From [Eubacterium] yurii (GTDB lineage: Bacteria > Bacillota > Clostridia > Peptostreptococcales > Filifactoraceae): DNA of 64,000 nucleotides. Below are positions 27,804-37,501 of the stretch, one piece after another. The position numbers and the translations under genes are program-made. The notes under the pieces were generated by a model, which was given only the letters and a program-made list of their open reading frames with translations, did no database searches and was not told where the DNA came from. Numbering within the stretch: position 1 is the stretch's first letter; each line of letters opens with the position of its first letter. Where the stretch lies: positions 62,001 to 126,000 of the forward strand of contig FUZS01000006.1 of assembly GCA_900167215.1 (NCBI GenBank), read 5' to 3'.

Positions 27804-29561
27804 ATGAATAGAAAAGACTCAAACAAAAGAATAAATAAGGTAGTTAAGCCTCAGGGAAAATCTATTTTCTCAATGTTCGGTAAAGGAAGAGATTCCAAAA
27901 GAGATGATGATATTCAAAGCATAAGCGATATATCTCAAAATGACTTTGGAACTTCAGGATCGTATAGAGATTCAGGTTTTGATAATGAGGATATGCTTAG
28001 CTTCATCAAAGATTATGATAACAAAAAAAATAATAAGGATACAGTTAATCAGATGAATAACACTGCAAGTGAGCCCGTTGCCCCTCAAGGTGGCAGCGGA
28101 GCTGCTCATCAAGTATTTAATCCAATTACCGGGATGCCTGCTAATGATTCAAATATTGCAGATTCATTTGGTAGCGGTGCATCTCTTAGCGGTACAGGTT
28201 CAGACTCTGTCTTTGGAGATCTTGGGGATCATAGTTTTCCAGGTTATTCGGATATGAAGGCGGAAGAAAATAACTTCCAAACACCTGATTTAACATCTAC
28301 AGAAACTTCTATGGACTTTGGTCAAATCAGTGAACCTGTAAGCAGTGAGCTTGCTGATTTTACTTCTAATGATACATTGGAGACTCCAAGCGCAGATACT
28401 TTTGACAATGCGAATGATGATATATATGCAATGTTAAATACTTCAGGACATGTGGATACTCCAGATGCATTGATGTCAGATACTGAGGAAGTTGAAAGTC
28501 CAAGTTTTGATTTTGAAACTCCAGAATCTGTTGAAAGTGAAAATAGTAGATCTGAAGAAATGCCTATAACTGATAAAATTGAAGAGTTTTATTCAAACAG
28601 CGTTTCAGACACTCAAGAAGTTGATAATTATGACGATATAAGTGAAGATATCAACATGGAAACTCCAATAGACTTAGATAAGTATCTTGAAGAATTTGAT
28701 AAAGTTGATGATATTGATGAACATGATGAAATTGAAGATGTGACTTCATCAGCAAAAGAAACAGATGAAGAAAGACTAAAGAGAATCAGAGAAAAGAGAA
28801 AAAGAAGAAAAGAAAGAAAGAAAGAAAAAATAAGAAAATATATTGAGGAAGGTAAAAAAGTAGAGGAAAGAGCTAATTCTTCTCTTGTCGTTACAAACAG
28901 CGGTGATGACGTATTTGGAGACATTGAACATTTTTATTCAGAAAAAAATGAAAATAACGGTTTAAAAAATGAAAATTTGGATATACAACCAAGAATGAAT
29001 TTGTCTACAGATGAAAATGACGTTAGCAATTCCAACATAGTAAATCTTGAAAGAATGATGAAAGAACAGGAATTGAAGCTTGAAAGATTGCAAAAGGAAT
29101 TGGAAGAAAAATCTAACGTATCTGACTCTAAAGCCGGTTCTCAAAATGATGAGCTTTTCGAAAGTGTAACTAAAAAGCAAATTCAACTTTTGAAAAAAGA
29201 GTTGGAACTTAACTCAAGAGAAAACGAGTTAAAAAATAAAGTTCTTAATGTGTCTTCTAAAGATATAGCACAATATAAATTTGATTCGGTTAAGTATAAT
29301 AAAAGTTATGATGTTGAGACTGCACTCAAACATTATGAGACTGATCCGAAGGCAGCTATAGAGGAATTGAGAGATATGGCTATTTATTCTCGTAGCAACA
29401 AAGAGTATATGGTTGCTTATTTAGCACTTAAGAAGCTTATCGATGATAACAGCGAGTTTCTTGAACTTATTAAAGAGATAGAAACCGCAAAAACTAAACA
29501 AAAATTGGAAATAGAGAGGTTTATCAGCACGTTAAATGTTGAAAAAAACAAACTATTGTAA
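27804..29561 (+). CDS. acidic, largely disordered coiled-coil protein of the pil operon
   Basis: I do not recognise this protein (585 residues from the ATG at 27804; an in-frame ATG at 27789 lacks a site). No signal peptide or membrane helix is visible. Residues ~30-320 are rich in Asp, Glu, Ser and Thr and look unstructured. A strongly basic patch follows (EERLKRIREKRKRRKERKKE, near 325-345). Coiled-coil segments occupy about 405-485 (MMKEQELKLERLQKELEEKS). The last ~90 residues form a helical, TPR-like piece (DVETALKHYETDPKAAIEEL). Its place between pilO and the PRC-barrel gene suggests a cytoplasmic partner of the pilus machine or its regulator. No function can be assigned. Confidence 0.75.
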   Translation: MNRKDSNKRINKVVKPQGKSIFSMFGKGRDSKRDDDIQSISDISQNDFGTSGSYRDSGFDNEDMLSFIKDYDNKKNNKDTVNQMNNTASEPVAPQGGSGAAHQVFNPITGMPANDSNIADSFGSGASLSGTGSDSVFGDLGDHSFPGYSDMKAEENNFQTPDLTSTETSMDFGQISEPVSSELADFTSNDTLETPSADTFDNANDDIYAMLNTSGHVDTPDALMSDTEEVESPSFDFETPESVESENSRSEEMPITDKIEEFYSNSVSDTQEVDNYDDISEDINMETPIDLDKYLEEFDKVDDIDEHDEIEDVTSSAKETDEERLKRIREKRKRRKERKKEKIRKYIEEGKKVEERANSSLVVTNSGDDVFGDIEHFYSEKNENNGLKNENLDIQPRMNLSTDENDVSNSNIVNLERMMKEQELKLERLQKELEEKSNVSDSKAGSQNDELFESVTKKQIQLLKKELELNSRENELKNKVLNVSSKDIAQYKFDSVKYNKSYDVETALKHYETDPKAAIEELRDMAIYSRSNKEYMVAYLALKKLIDDNSEFLELIKEIETAKTKQKLEIERFISTLNVEKNKLL

Positions 29562-29581
29562 ATTTTAGGGAGGCTATCAAA

Positions 29582-30344
29582 ATGAAGGATATTAAGGAAG
29601 TTTTAGGATTGCCGATCATCTCCATACAAGAGGGAGAAGAGGGAGCAATAATAAAATCTGTTATTATTAATTGTAATAACAAATCTTTAGAATATCTAAT
29701 AGTAGAAAGAAGAAATGATAACCGTACCGTACTGGAAGCTATACCTTATACCTCTGTAGTGGGAGTTGGGTACTATGCTGTAACAGTCGATTCGTTTGCT
29801 TCGGTTATTGATTTTTCTACACTAAATTTGGAAGAAAAACAATTCAAAAAGTATGATGATATGCTATATCAAAGAATAGTGACTCAAATCGGAGACTTTG
29901 TAGGGGTTGTTTTAGGATTTTCTTTCAATGAAAATACCGGAAAAATTGAATCTATCCTTTATAAGGATGATGCAAGTCATAACAAGAAGTTGCAAAGAGA
30001 AAATCTGCTCACAATTAGGTTACAGATTGCTAATAGTATCTTCGTTAGATGACAAAGTGGAAACTGAAAAAGTTGCTGCAATTGAAAGTGTAAGTAGATA
30101 TGTAATGCCTAGCGATCAACAAAAAGCTATAGCATTGGAAGATGTCAAGCAGCCAATGAGTGCTGTAGATACTTTTTTGCTTAATAGCTTGAATGATGCA
30201 ATGGGCAAGGTACTTCTAAGTGATATTTATGATTATGAAGGTAATATACTTCTTCATGAAGGTACAAAAATATCTAGAGAACCGGTGGAAAAAGTCAGAT
30301 TAGTTGACGAAAACTTGGTATACGAAATACTGGCTAATATATAG
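29582..30344 (+). pseudogene. PRC-barrel domain protein interrupted by a frameshift
   Basis: Two overlapping frames together form one protein of about 253 residues. The first (29582-30052) carries two PRC-barrel repeats: VLGLPIISIQEGEEGAIIKS and QIGDFVGVVLGFSFNENTG. It should read on as NLLTI-GYRLLIVSSLDD, but one extra base near 30017-30020 (ACAATTAGGTTAC) shifts it to an early TGA. The second frame supplies GYRLLIVSSLDDKVETEK and a C-terminal MGKVLLSDIYDYEGNILLHE segment, common to PRC-barrel proteins that mark pilus or envelope operons. It may be a true mutation, an assembly error or recoding. GGAGG site 8 nt upstream; last gene of the pil run. Confidence 0.75.
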
Positions 30345-30380
30345 TCATCTCTCTAATTTAAGTAGTGAGAAAAGTTTTTT

Positions 30381-30435
30381 AATAGCAAAGTTTAGTAAGA
30401 GTAAATTATATTCTTATTGTACTTTGCTATTTTTT
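30381..30435 (+). terminator. terminator of the pil operon
   Basis: AATAGCAAAGT pairs with ACTTTGCTATT, an inner AGTAAGA/TTCTTATT extension stacks on it, and T6 follows. Confidence 0.85.
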
Positions 30436-30480
30436 ATATTAATTTTAATTCAATACATAATAGAAATTTTGTATACAATG

Positions 30481-30489
30481 TGATATAAT
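30481..30489 (+). promoter_or_regulatory. extended -10 promoter of murC
   Basis: TGATATAAT: an exact TATAAT with an upstream TG, 42 bp before the murC ATG. No good -35 is visible. Confidence 0.5.
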
Positions 30490-30530
30490 ACTTTAGTAAA
30501 AATTAAAGGAAAATAAGTGAAGGAAAAAAT

Positions 30531-31889
30531 ATGAAGATTTTTTTTATAGGAATAGGTGGGATCTCAATGAGCGGTCTTGCCATGATATGTAAGAATTTAG
30601 GCTGGGAAGTCATAGGATCTGATAGAGAAGATTCAAGTGTAATCCATCAACTTGAAAAAAAAGGAATTAAAGTATATATAGGACATAATAAAGACCATAT
30701 TACAAGTGATATAGATAAGGTAGTATTTACTGCAGCGGTAAAACAAGATAATGAAGAAATAATAAAAACTAAAGAATTGGGAATAGATTTGCTTGAAAGA
30801 AGTGTTTTTTTAGGAAGTATAATGAAAGAGTATGAAAACTCTATTGCTGTTGCAGGTACTCATGGAAAAACAACTACAACTTCCATGATTACTCTAATAT
30901 TTGACAAGGCTGAAAAAAATCCGACGTCTCTCATTGGTGGCATGTTTAAAAATATAGGAGGAAATGTAGAAATTGGAAATTCTGATATTTTTATTTCTGA
31001 GGCATGTGAGTATGTTGACAGCTTTTTGCAATTTTATCCGAAAGTTGCCGTAATTACAAATATAGAAGAGGATCATCTGGACTATTTTGAAGATTTGAAT
31101 CAGATAAAATCTTCTTTTTTAAAATTTGCCAATCAGGTAAAAGAAGGTGGCTTTGTAATTGCTAATGGAGATGATGAAAATGTCAGAGACGCCTTGAAAG
31201 AATGTAAGAAGGATGTGTATTACTACGGTTTTAATGAAGGTAACGACTTTATCATAGATAATCTTGAATTTGATAACTTCGGCTATCCTACATTTGAAAT
31301 CTTCTATGCAAATGATGCTGTGTTGATTGATAACTATAAGTTGAACGTCTTTGGAAAGCATAATGTGTATAATGCTACAAGTTCAATAGTATCAGCCTGT
31401 ATGCTCAATATTGAAAAAGAAGATATAAAAAATGCGATTGAGAAATTTACCGGTGTGGGTAGAAGGTTCGAGTATATAGGAGAAAAAGATGGAGTAAGGG
31501 TATTTGATGATTATGCGCATCATCCTACAGAAATAAAATCAACTTTAGATGCTATAAAGTTATTGAAAAAAAATAGATTTTTTTCAATTTTTCAGCCCCA
31601 TACTTATACGAGAACAAAGGCGTTGTTCAAAGAGTTTGTTGAGTGTTTTGATGATACTGATATAGTCATATTTGCAGATATATACGCTGCAAGAGAACCG
31701 ATAGATGAAACTGTAAGCTCATCTATGCTATGTGATGAAGTAAATAGAAGGGGAAAAGACGCCTATTATTTCGATAGTTTTGAGAAAATAGTGCAATTTC
31801 TTAAAGAAAATGCAAATGATGGTGATTTGATTTTTACAATCGGAGCCGGAGATGTTTATAAGATAGGAAAAATATATCTTAATTCATAA
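30531..31889 (+). CDS. murC: UDP-N-acetylmuramate--L-alanine ligase
   Basis: The protein has 452 residues, normal for MurC. The N-terminal Rossmann motif is FIGIGGISMSGLA, the Mur-ligase ATP site is VAGTHGKTTTTSMI near residue 106, and the C-terminal domain shows FDDYAHHPTEI and FQPHTYTRTK. MurC adds the first amino acid of the stem peptide to UDP-MurNAc in the cytosol. It is followed 34 bp later by a Fur-family gene in the same direction. The pairing with a redox or metal regulator is not an obvious pathway link. Confidence 0.97.
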   Translation: MKIFFIGIGGISMSGLAMICKNLGWEVIGSDREDSSVIHQLEKKGIKVYIGHNKDHITSDIDKVVFTAAVKQDNEEIIKTKELGIDLLERSVFLGSIMKEYENSIAVAGTHGKTTTTSMITLIFDKAEKNPTSLIGGMFKNIGGNVEIGNSDIFISEACEYVDSFLQFYPKVAVITNIEEDHLDYFEDLNQIKSSFLKFANQVKEGGFVIANGDDENVRDALKECKKDVYYYGFNEGNDFIIDNLEFDNFGYPTFEIFYANDAVLIDNYKLNVFGKHNVYNATSSIVSACMLNIEKEDIKNAIEKFTGVGRRFEYIGEKDGVRVFDDYAHHPTEIKSTLDAIKLLKKNRFFSIFQPHTYTRTKALFKEFVECFDDTDIVIFADIYAAREPIDETVSSSMLCDEVNRRGKDAYYFDSFEKIVQFLKENANDGDLIFTIGAGDVYKIGKIYLNS

Positions 31890-31926
31890 GGGTTGATATT
31901 TTTCCTATGGTAAGGAGAAACAATTG

Positions 31927-32364
31927 ATGAAATATTACGAAAATGTTCAACAAATCAGTGATTTTTTGTTAGAACATGACATAAAACCTTCATTTCAGAG
32001 GGTAAAAATATTGGAAAGATTGAGTTATTTTGAAGATCATCCCACAGTAAATGAGATATATACAGATCTTGTGGCAGACATACCGTCCTTATCAAAAACT
32101 ACTGTTTACAATACTCTTAATCTTTTTGTAAAACACGGCGTTGCACGTACTGTTGGAGTTGATATTACGGAGGCAAGGTACGATCTTATAACACACTTTC
32201 ATGGACATTTTATCTGTAGTGAATGTGGAAGTATAAGTGATTTAGAATTGAATGATATGGTAAATTTTGATTTTCTTAAAGATGACGGCAGAGAGATAAC
32301 AGGCATAGATTTGACTGTAAGAGGAATATGCGAAAAATGTAAGGCAAAAAAAATAAATAATTGA
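31927..32364 (+). CDS. Fur-family regulator, PerR-like
   Basis: The protein has 145 residues. A winged helix comes first (QRVKILERLSYFEDHPTVNE, then TVYNTLNLF). The dimerization domain follows, with THFHGHFIC (HxH metal ligands) and two CXXC pairs (CSECG, CEKCK) that hold structural zinc. The YD before the HxH fits the PerR Asp/His regulatory site, so peroxide sensing is likelier than iron uptake control, but this is not certain. The TTG at 31924 is in frame; the ATG at 31927 fits the AAGGAG site. Transcribed after murC. Confidence 0.85.
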   Translation: MKYYENVQQISDFLLEHDIKPSFQRVKILERLSYFEDHPTVNEIYTDLVADIPSLSKTTVYNTLNLFVKHGVARTVGVDITEARYDLITHFHGHFICSECGSISDLELNDMVNFDFLKDDGREITGIDLTVRGICEKCKAKKINN

Positions 32365-32391
32365 TATTCAAAAATATCGTATATAAAAAGC

Positions 32392-32449
32392 TTCAGTATT
32401 TTTTATGTAATAATGATAGTTATAAATGTGTTATAAAAAATATGCTGAA
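32392..32449. repeat. 58-bp imperfect inverted repeat upstream of argS
   Basis: TTCAGTATTTTTTATGTAAT on the left pairs with TTATAAAAAATATGCTGAA on the right with a one-base bulge. There is no T tract, so it is a poor terminator; it may be a repeat remnant or a leader hairpin. No T-box (TGGAACC-like) sequence is present before argS. Confidence 0.45.
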
Positions 32450-32534
32450 CTTTATATAATATACTGCATTGTATGTAAAAATTTATGATATTGTAATAGA
32501 ATATTGGTGTTAATCATAGAAATTGGGAGAAGAA

Positions 32535-34232
32535 ATGGAATTTAAATTAGAAATTGCAAATATTTTAAATGATAATATAGATGTGTTAAGTCAACAAGAG
32601 ATATATGAAATATTGGAAGTACCTCCAAATTCTGAGATGGGTGATTTTTCTTTTCCTTGTTTCAAATTATCAAAAACCCTAAGGAAATCCCCACAAGCTA
32701 TTGCTGAAGACTTAAGTAATAAAATAGAAAAACCTATATTTATAAAACAGATTAAAGTTGTATCAGGATATTTAAATTTCTACTTGGATTCTCATACAAT
32801 TATAAAGCAAACCTTAGATAAGGTTTTGGAAGAAAAGACAGATTATTGTAAGAAAAATCAAAATAATAAAAATATAATTATAGATTATTCTTCGCCTAAT
32901 ATTGCAAAGCCATTCCATATAGGTCATATAAGGACTACGGTAATAGGTCATGCATTGTATAATCTTTATAAATTTATGGGATATAATGTTATAGGCATTA
33001 ATCACTTAGGAGACTACGGTACACAATTTGGTAAGTTGATAGTAGCTTATAAAAAATGGGGAAATGAAGACTTGCTCAAACAAGAGCCAATAAAAACTTT
33101 GTTAGCGCTCTATGTTAAATTCCATGAGGAAGAGGAAAAAGATGCTTCTTTAACTGATGAGGCAAGGATGTGGTTTAAGAATCTTGAAGATGGTGATGAA
33201 GAAGCAAAAAAACTTTGGCTATTTTTTAGAGAGGAGTCTTTAAAAGAATTTTCCAAGGTTTATGATATGCTTGGTATTAAGTTTGACTCTTACAATGGAG
33301 AGAGTTTTTATTCTGACAAGATGCCTGCAGTACTTGAGGAGCTAAAAGAAAAAAATCTTTTGAAATCATCTCAAGGTACAACTATTGTTGATTTGGAAGA
33401 ATATGGGCTTGGAGCTGCTTTGGTGCAAAAAAACGATGGCTCAACACTATATTTGACCAGGGATTTGGCTGCAGCAAAATATAGAAAGGAAACTTATAAT
33501 TTTTATAAGACTCTGTATGTGGTTGCATCTCAACAGATGTTGCATTTTAAGCAGATGAAACAAGTATTAAAGCTAATGGGCTATGATTGGGCTGATGATT
33601 GTATACATGTAATGTTTGGTATGGTTTCTCTTGAAGAAGGTACACTTTCTACAAGAAGAGGAAATGTTGTATTTTTAGAAGATGTTTTAAATAATGCAAT
33701 AAAAAAGACAAGAGCCATAATAGAAGAAAAAAATCCTAATATAGCCAATATAGATGAGCTTTCAAGACAAATAGGGGTGGGAGCCGTAATATTCCAAGAA
33801 CTTGCAAATTCAAGGATAAAAGACTATGTCTTTTCTATGGAAAAGACACTTAGCTTTGATGGAGAGACCGGACCTTATGTTCAGTACAGTTATGCAAGGG
33901 CATGTTCTGTTATAAGGAAGTCAAATGGATTTGATTTTTCTTCTGCTACGTATGAGTCTCTTTCAGAAAATGAAGAGGCGATGAATATTATAAAGATAAT
34001 TTCAACTTTTGATGAAGTGTTAACAAAAGCGGAAAATAAAAATGAACCTCATCATATAGCAAGATATGTACTTGACTTGTCACAAGCATTTAATAAATTT
34101 TACCACTCAAATCCTATAAATGTAGATGAGACAGAGATAAAAAAAGATAGACTTGCACTTACTCTTGCAGTAACATATGCTATAGAAACTGCAATGTCAA
34201 TTTTCGGTATACAAACTCCAAAACAGATGTAG
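32535..34232 (+). CDS. argS: arginyl-tRNA synthetase
   Basis: Class I synthetase, 565 residues, normal size. The Add-1 N-terminal domain is followed by the HIGH-type motif SPNIAKPFHIGHIRTT and the DYGTQFGKLI segment. The C-terminal anticodon-binding domain ends with the family's YAIETAMSIFGIQTPKQM. The in-frame TTG at 32523 overlaps the GGGAGAAG site, so the ATG at 32535 is preferred. It charges tRNA-Arg with arginine. Upstream is a 58-bp inverted repeat instead of a T-box. Confidence 0.97.
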   Translation: MEFKLEIANILNDNIDVLSQQEIYEILEVPPNSEMGDFSFPCFKLSKTLRKSPQAIAEDLSNKIEKPIFIKQIKVVSGYLNFYLDSHTIIKQTLDKVLEEKTDYCKKNQNNKNIIIDYSSPNIAKPFHIGHIRTTVIGHALYNLYKFMGYNVIGINHLGDYGTQFGKLIVAYKKWGNEDLLKQEPIKTLLALYVKFHEEEEKDASLTDEARMWFKNLEDGDEEAKKLWLFFREESLKEFSKVYDMLGIKFDSYNGESFYSDKMPAVLEELKEKNLLKSSQGTTIVDLEEYGLGAALVQKNDGSTLYLTRDLAAAKYRKETYNFYKTLYVVASQQMLHFKQMKQVLKLMGYDWADDCIHVMFGMVSLEEGTLSTRRGNVVFLEDVLNNAIKKTRAIIEEKNPNIANIDELSRQIGVGAVIFQELANSRIKDYVFSMEKTLSFDGETGPYVQYSYARACSVIRKSNGFDFSSATYESLSENEEAMNIIKIISTFDEVLTKAENKNEPHHIARYVLDLSQAFNKFYHSNPINVDETEIKKDRLALTLAVTYAIETAMSIFGIQTPKQM

Positions 34233-34279
34233 ATATAAACAATAATAATCTTATAAATTACTTGTAAGGAGAGAATTAT

Positions 34280-36085
34280 TTGAAAAAAATAGATAATACA
34301 AGAAATTTTTGCATAATAGCACATATAGATCATGGTAAATCAACTCTTGCTGATAGACTTATCGAAGAAACGGGAGTAGTTAAAAAACGTGATATGAAAG
34401 AACAGATTCTCGACAATATGGAATTGGAAAGAGAAAGAGGAATTACCATAAAATTACAAAGTATAAGATTGGTATATACAGCAAAAAATGGAGAAAAATA
34501 TAACTTCAATCTCATAGATACTCCGGGTCACGTTGACTTCGGTTATGAGGTATCGCGCTCGCTTGCTGCTTGTGAAGGTGCAATACTTGTAGTTGATGCA
34601 GCACAGGGGGTAGAGGCTCAGACACTTGCCAATGTGTATTTGGCTCTTGATCAGGATTTGGAGATAGTACCTGTAATTAATAAGATAGATTTGCCAAGTG
34701 CAAGACCTGATGAAGTAAAGGCTGAGATAGAAGAGATAATAGGACTTGATGCTTCAGATGCTCCTTTGATATCTGCGAAACAGGGACTAAATATTACAGA
34801 TGTACTTGAAGCTATAGTAAATAAGGTACCAAAACCCAGGGGAGATGTAGACAAGCCTCTTAAGGCTCTTATATTTGACTCGTACTATGACGCATACAAG
34901 GGTGTTATTGCATATGTCAGAGTGTTTGACGGCAAGGTTAAAAAAGGCGACCAAATATTGATGATGAATACCAAAAAAACTTTTGAAGTAACGGAGGTAG
35001 GTATTATTTCCCCAACTCATATAGCTGTTGATGAACTTGAAACAGGAGATGTAGGATATATTACTGCTTCTATCAAAGATATAAGGAGCTGTAGGGTTGG
35101 AGATACTATAACACTTGCTGACAATCCTACTACTGTACCTTTACCTGGATATAAAAAAGCTACACCTATGGTATACTGCGGAGTATATCCGGCAGAAGGT
35201 GAAAAATATGAAAATGTTCGTGATGCTCTGGAGAAGTTGCAGGTAAATGATGCAGCCTTAGAATTTGAAGCTGAGACATCTGTTGCGCTTGGATTTGGAT
35301 TTAGATGCGGTTTTTTGGGTCTGCTCCATATGGAAATAATTCAGGAGAGATTGGAAAGGGAATTTGACCTTGATATAATTACTACTGCTCCTTCAGTAGT
35401 TTACAAAGTGACAAAACATGACGGCACTGTAATGATGATACAAAATCCTACTAATCTCCCTGCTGAACAGGAGATAAGTATGATAGAAGAACCCATTGTA
35501 AATTCCAATATTATAGTACCTAAAGATTATGTTGGTGCTGTAATGGAGTTGGCACAGGAACGTCGTGGGATTATGATAAATATGGAATATCTTGACAGTA
35601 CAAGGGTAATGCTTCACTATGAACTTCCACTTAATGAAGTTATCTACGACTTTTTTGACTCTCTTAAATCAAGGACTCGTGGCTACGGCTCCCTTGATTA
35701 TGAATTCAAAAACTTTGTAGAGTCTAAATTGGTAAAGCTTGATATATTGATAAATAAGGAGAAAGTTGACGCTCTTTCTTTTATAGTGCATGAAACAACT
35801 GCACAGACAAGAGGCAGGGTAATGTGTGAAAAATTGAAAGATGAGATTCCGAAACATCAGTTTCCTGTTCCTATTCAAGCAGCAATAGGTGCTAAAATCA
35901 TAGCAAGAGAAACTATAAGTGCCTATAGAAAAGACGTACTTGCAAAGTGCTATGGCGGAGATATCTCAAGAAAGAAGAAACTCCTTGAAAAGCAAAAAGA
36001 AGGTAAGAAAAGAATGCGTCAAATAGGAAATGTTGAAGTGCCTCAAAAAGCTTTTATGGCAGTATTAAAGATAGATAATGATTAA
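34280..36085 (+). CDS. lepA: elongation factor 4 (LepA)
   Basis: Translational GTPase of 601 residues, standard LepA length. G-motifs: AHIDHGKS (G1), ERGITI (switch), DTPGHVDF (G3), NKIDLPSA (G4), SAKQGLN (G5). The LepA-specific C-terminal domain is present ([20 protein letters not shown]). It acts on ribosomes, back-translocating or aiding initiation. The TTG start is supported by GGAG 10 nt upstream, and it follows argS by 47 bp. Confidence 0.97.
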   Translation: MKKIDNTRNFCIIAHIDHGKSTLADRLIEETGVVKKRDMKEQILDNMELERERGITIKLQSIRLVYTAKNGEKYNFNLIDTPGHVDFGYEVSRSLAACEGAILVVDAAQGVEAQTLANVYLALDQDLEIVPVINKIDLPSARPDEVKAEIEEIIGLDASDAPLISAKQGLNITDVLEAIVNKVPKPRGDVDKPLKALIFDSYYDAYKGVIAYVRVFDGKVKKGDQILMMNTKKTFEVTEVGIISPTHIAVDELETGDVGYITASIKDIRSCRVGDTITLADNPTTVPLPGYKKATPMVYCGVYPAEGEKYENVRDALEKLQVNDAALEFEAETSVALGFGFRCGFLGLLHMEIIQERLEREFDLDIITTAPSVVYKVTKHDGTVMMIQNPTNLPAEQEISMIEEPIVNSNIIVPKDYVGAVMELAQERRGIMINMEYLDSTRVMLHYELPLNEVIYDFFDSLKSRTRGYGSLDYEFKNFVESKLVKLDILINKEKVDALSFIVHETTAQTRGRVMCEKLKDEIPKHQFPVPIQAAIGAKIIARETISAYRKDVLAKCYGGDISRKKKLLEKQKEGKKRMRQIGNVEVPQKAFMAVLKIDND

Positions 36086-36143
36086 TTTAGTGCTTAAATT
36101 AAAAAAATAAAAATTTATTTATTGATATTTACTATGGATAAAG

Positions 36144-36176
36144 TAACTATAGCTTTATGTTATAGTTATTTTATTT
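36144..36176 (+). terminator. possible weak terminator after lepA
   Basis: TAACTATA pairs with TATAGTTA across a 9-nt loop and is followed by TTTTATTTT. It lies 12 bp upstream of the next gene's start, so it may only attenuate. Confidence 0.4.
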
Positions 36177-36187
36177 TGGAGAGAAAA

Positions 36188-36877
36188 ATGTTTTTGCTTG
36201 ATTATAGGATAAACAATGATATAGAAGAATATTTTAAAAAAAGGAATTGGGACTATATTAAAACTATTGATAATAAGGATTTATATAAGGAGATAAGCGG
36301 ACATCCTGATATTGTTGCCTGTACAATAGGGGAAACCACAGTTTTGGAGATGAAAACTTATGATATATTAGCTGAAAAACTGAAATATTATAATATAGTA
36401 AGAGGAAGTGCCAAACTAAGAGAAAAGTACCCTTTTGATATAGCATACAATGTTATTGCTACAGATAAATACCTTATAGGGAAGTTAAATTATGTGGATG
36501 AAAGCATAATTAAAATTGCTAAAAGTAAAAAACTCAAATTTATAAATGTTAAGCAAGGATATACAAGATGTAGTACAATTGTAATAGAAAATGATATATT
36601 TATAAGCTCCGATATAGGTATATATAATGAACTAAAAAAAAATAACATCCATGTATATTATGTAAAAGCAGATGATATTATATTAAGTGATAGATATACC
36701 GGATTTTTGGGTGGAACATGTTTTTACTATAATAATGAATTGATTTTTTTTGGAAATATATCAAAAAATAACTTTTATAGAAAGATTAAGACCATACTTG
36801 ATTCAAATAAGATTAAATTTACAAATGTATCCGATACAAAACTTATAGATTACGGATCTGCAATAGAATTAATTTAA
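36188..36877 (+). CDS. uncharacterised GME-fold-like protein (DUF6873-like)
   Basis: The protein has 229 residues from the ATG at 36188, which has GGAGAG 5 nt upstream; an in-frame ATG at 36122 lacks a site and would run through the hairpin. Segments such as VKQGYTRCSTIVIENDIFISS, with a final GTCFYYNNELIFFGNI, recall the guanidino-group-modifying enzyme propeller family, where a Cys and His usually act. I believe this is the clostridial DUF6873 group, but recognise it only by general resemblance. No catalytic role can be assigned. It is cytosolic, with neighbours lepA and ferredoxin. Confidence 0.6.
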   Translation: MFLLDYRINNDIEEYFKKRNWDYIKTIDNKDLYKEISGHPDIVACTIGETTVLEMKTYDILAEKLKYYNIVRGSAKLREKYPFDIAYNVIATDKYLIGKLNYVDESIIKIAKSKKLKFINVKQGYTRCSTIVIENDIFISSDIGIYNELKKNNIHVYYVKADDIILSDRYTGFLGGTCFYYNNELIFFGNISKNNFYRKIKTILDSNKIKFTNVSDTKLIDYGSAIELI

Positions 36878-37006
36878 AAATCAAATGAGAATATTTAATC
36901 ATAAGAATGTAATTCGCAAATAAAAACTCTTCTTCAATTAATAATACAATTATAATATAAAAATATGATTTTATCAAAAAAACTTAATAAAAATTTCTGT
37001 TTTGTA

Positions 37007-37035
37007 TTTACAAATGAAAAAATAAGTGATATAAT
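37007..37035 (+). promoter_or_regulatory. ferredoxin promoter
   Basis: TTTACA at 37007-37012, 17-bp spacer, TATAAT at 37030-37035 with an upstream TG. A near-consensus promoter for a protein expected to be abundant. Confidence 0.7.
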
Positions 37036-37076
37036 GTCTACATATTTAATGTTATCAATTGAAGATAAAATAATAG

Positions 37077-37259
<183 letters not shown>

Positions 37260-37280
37260 TAATTACTTATATTAGAAATT

Positions 37281-37306
37281 AAGTCGACTTTAGAGTCGGC
37301 TTTTTT
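37281..37306 (+). terminator. terminator after ferredoxin
   Basis: AAGTCGACT pairs with AGTCGGCTT (one G-U) over a 4-nt loop, then a T run. Confidence 0.9.
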
Positions 37307-37501
37307 ACATATTATGAATATTTTATAGACAATTCGTGATTTTTATGTTTAAATTATATGTATATAATTATTTAAAATTTTATAATAATAAAAAGTCCTT
37401 AAAGTTTATCTTTATGACTTTATTTTGTTCAAATTGTTGTAAAATGGGTAAATAGTTACAAAAACAATATTAATGCAAAATCTAAGAATATGGAGTATGA
37501 A

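Noticed and set aside
32365-32522. T-box riboswitch before argS
   Set aside because: The gap is too short and no TGGNACC-like antiterminator sequence is present.
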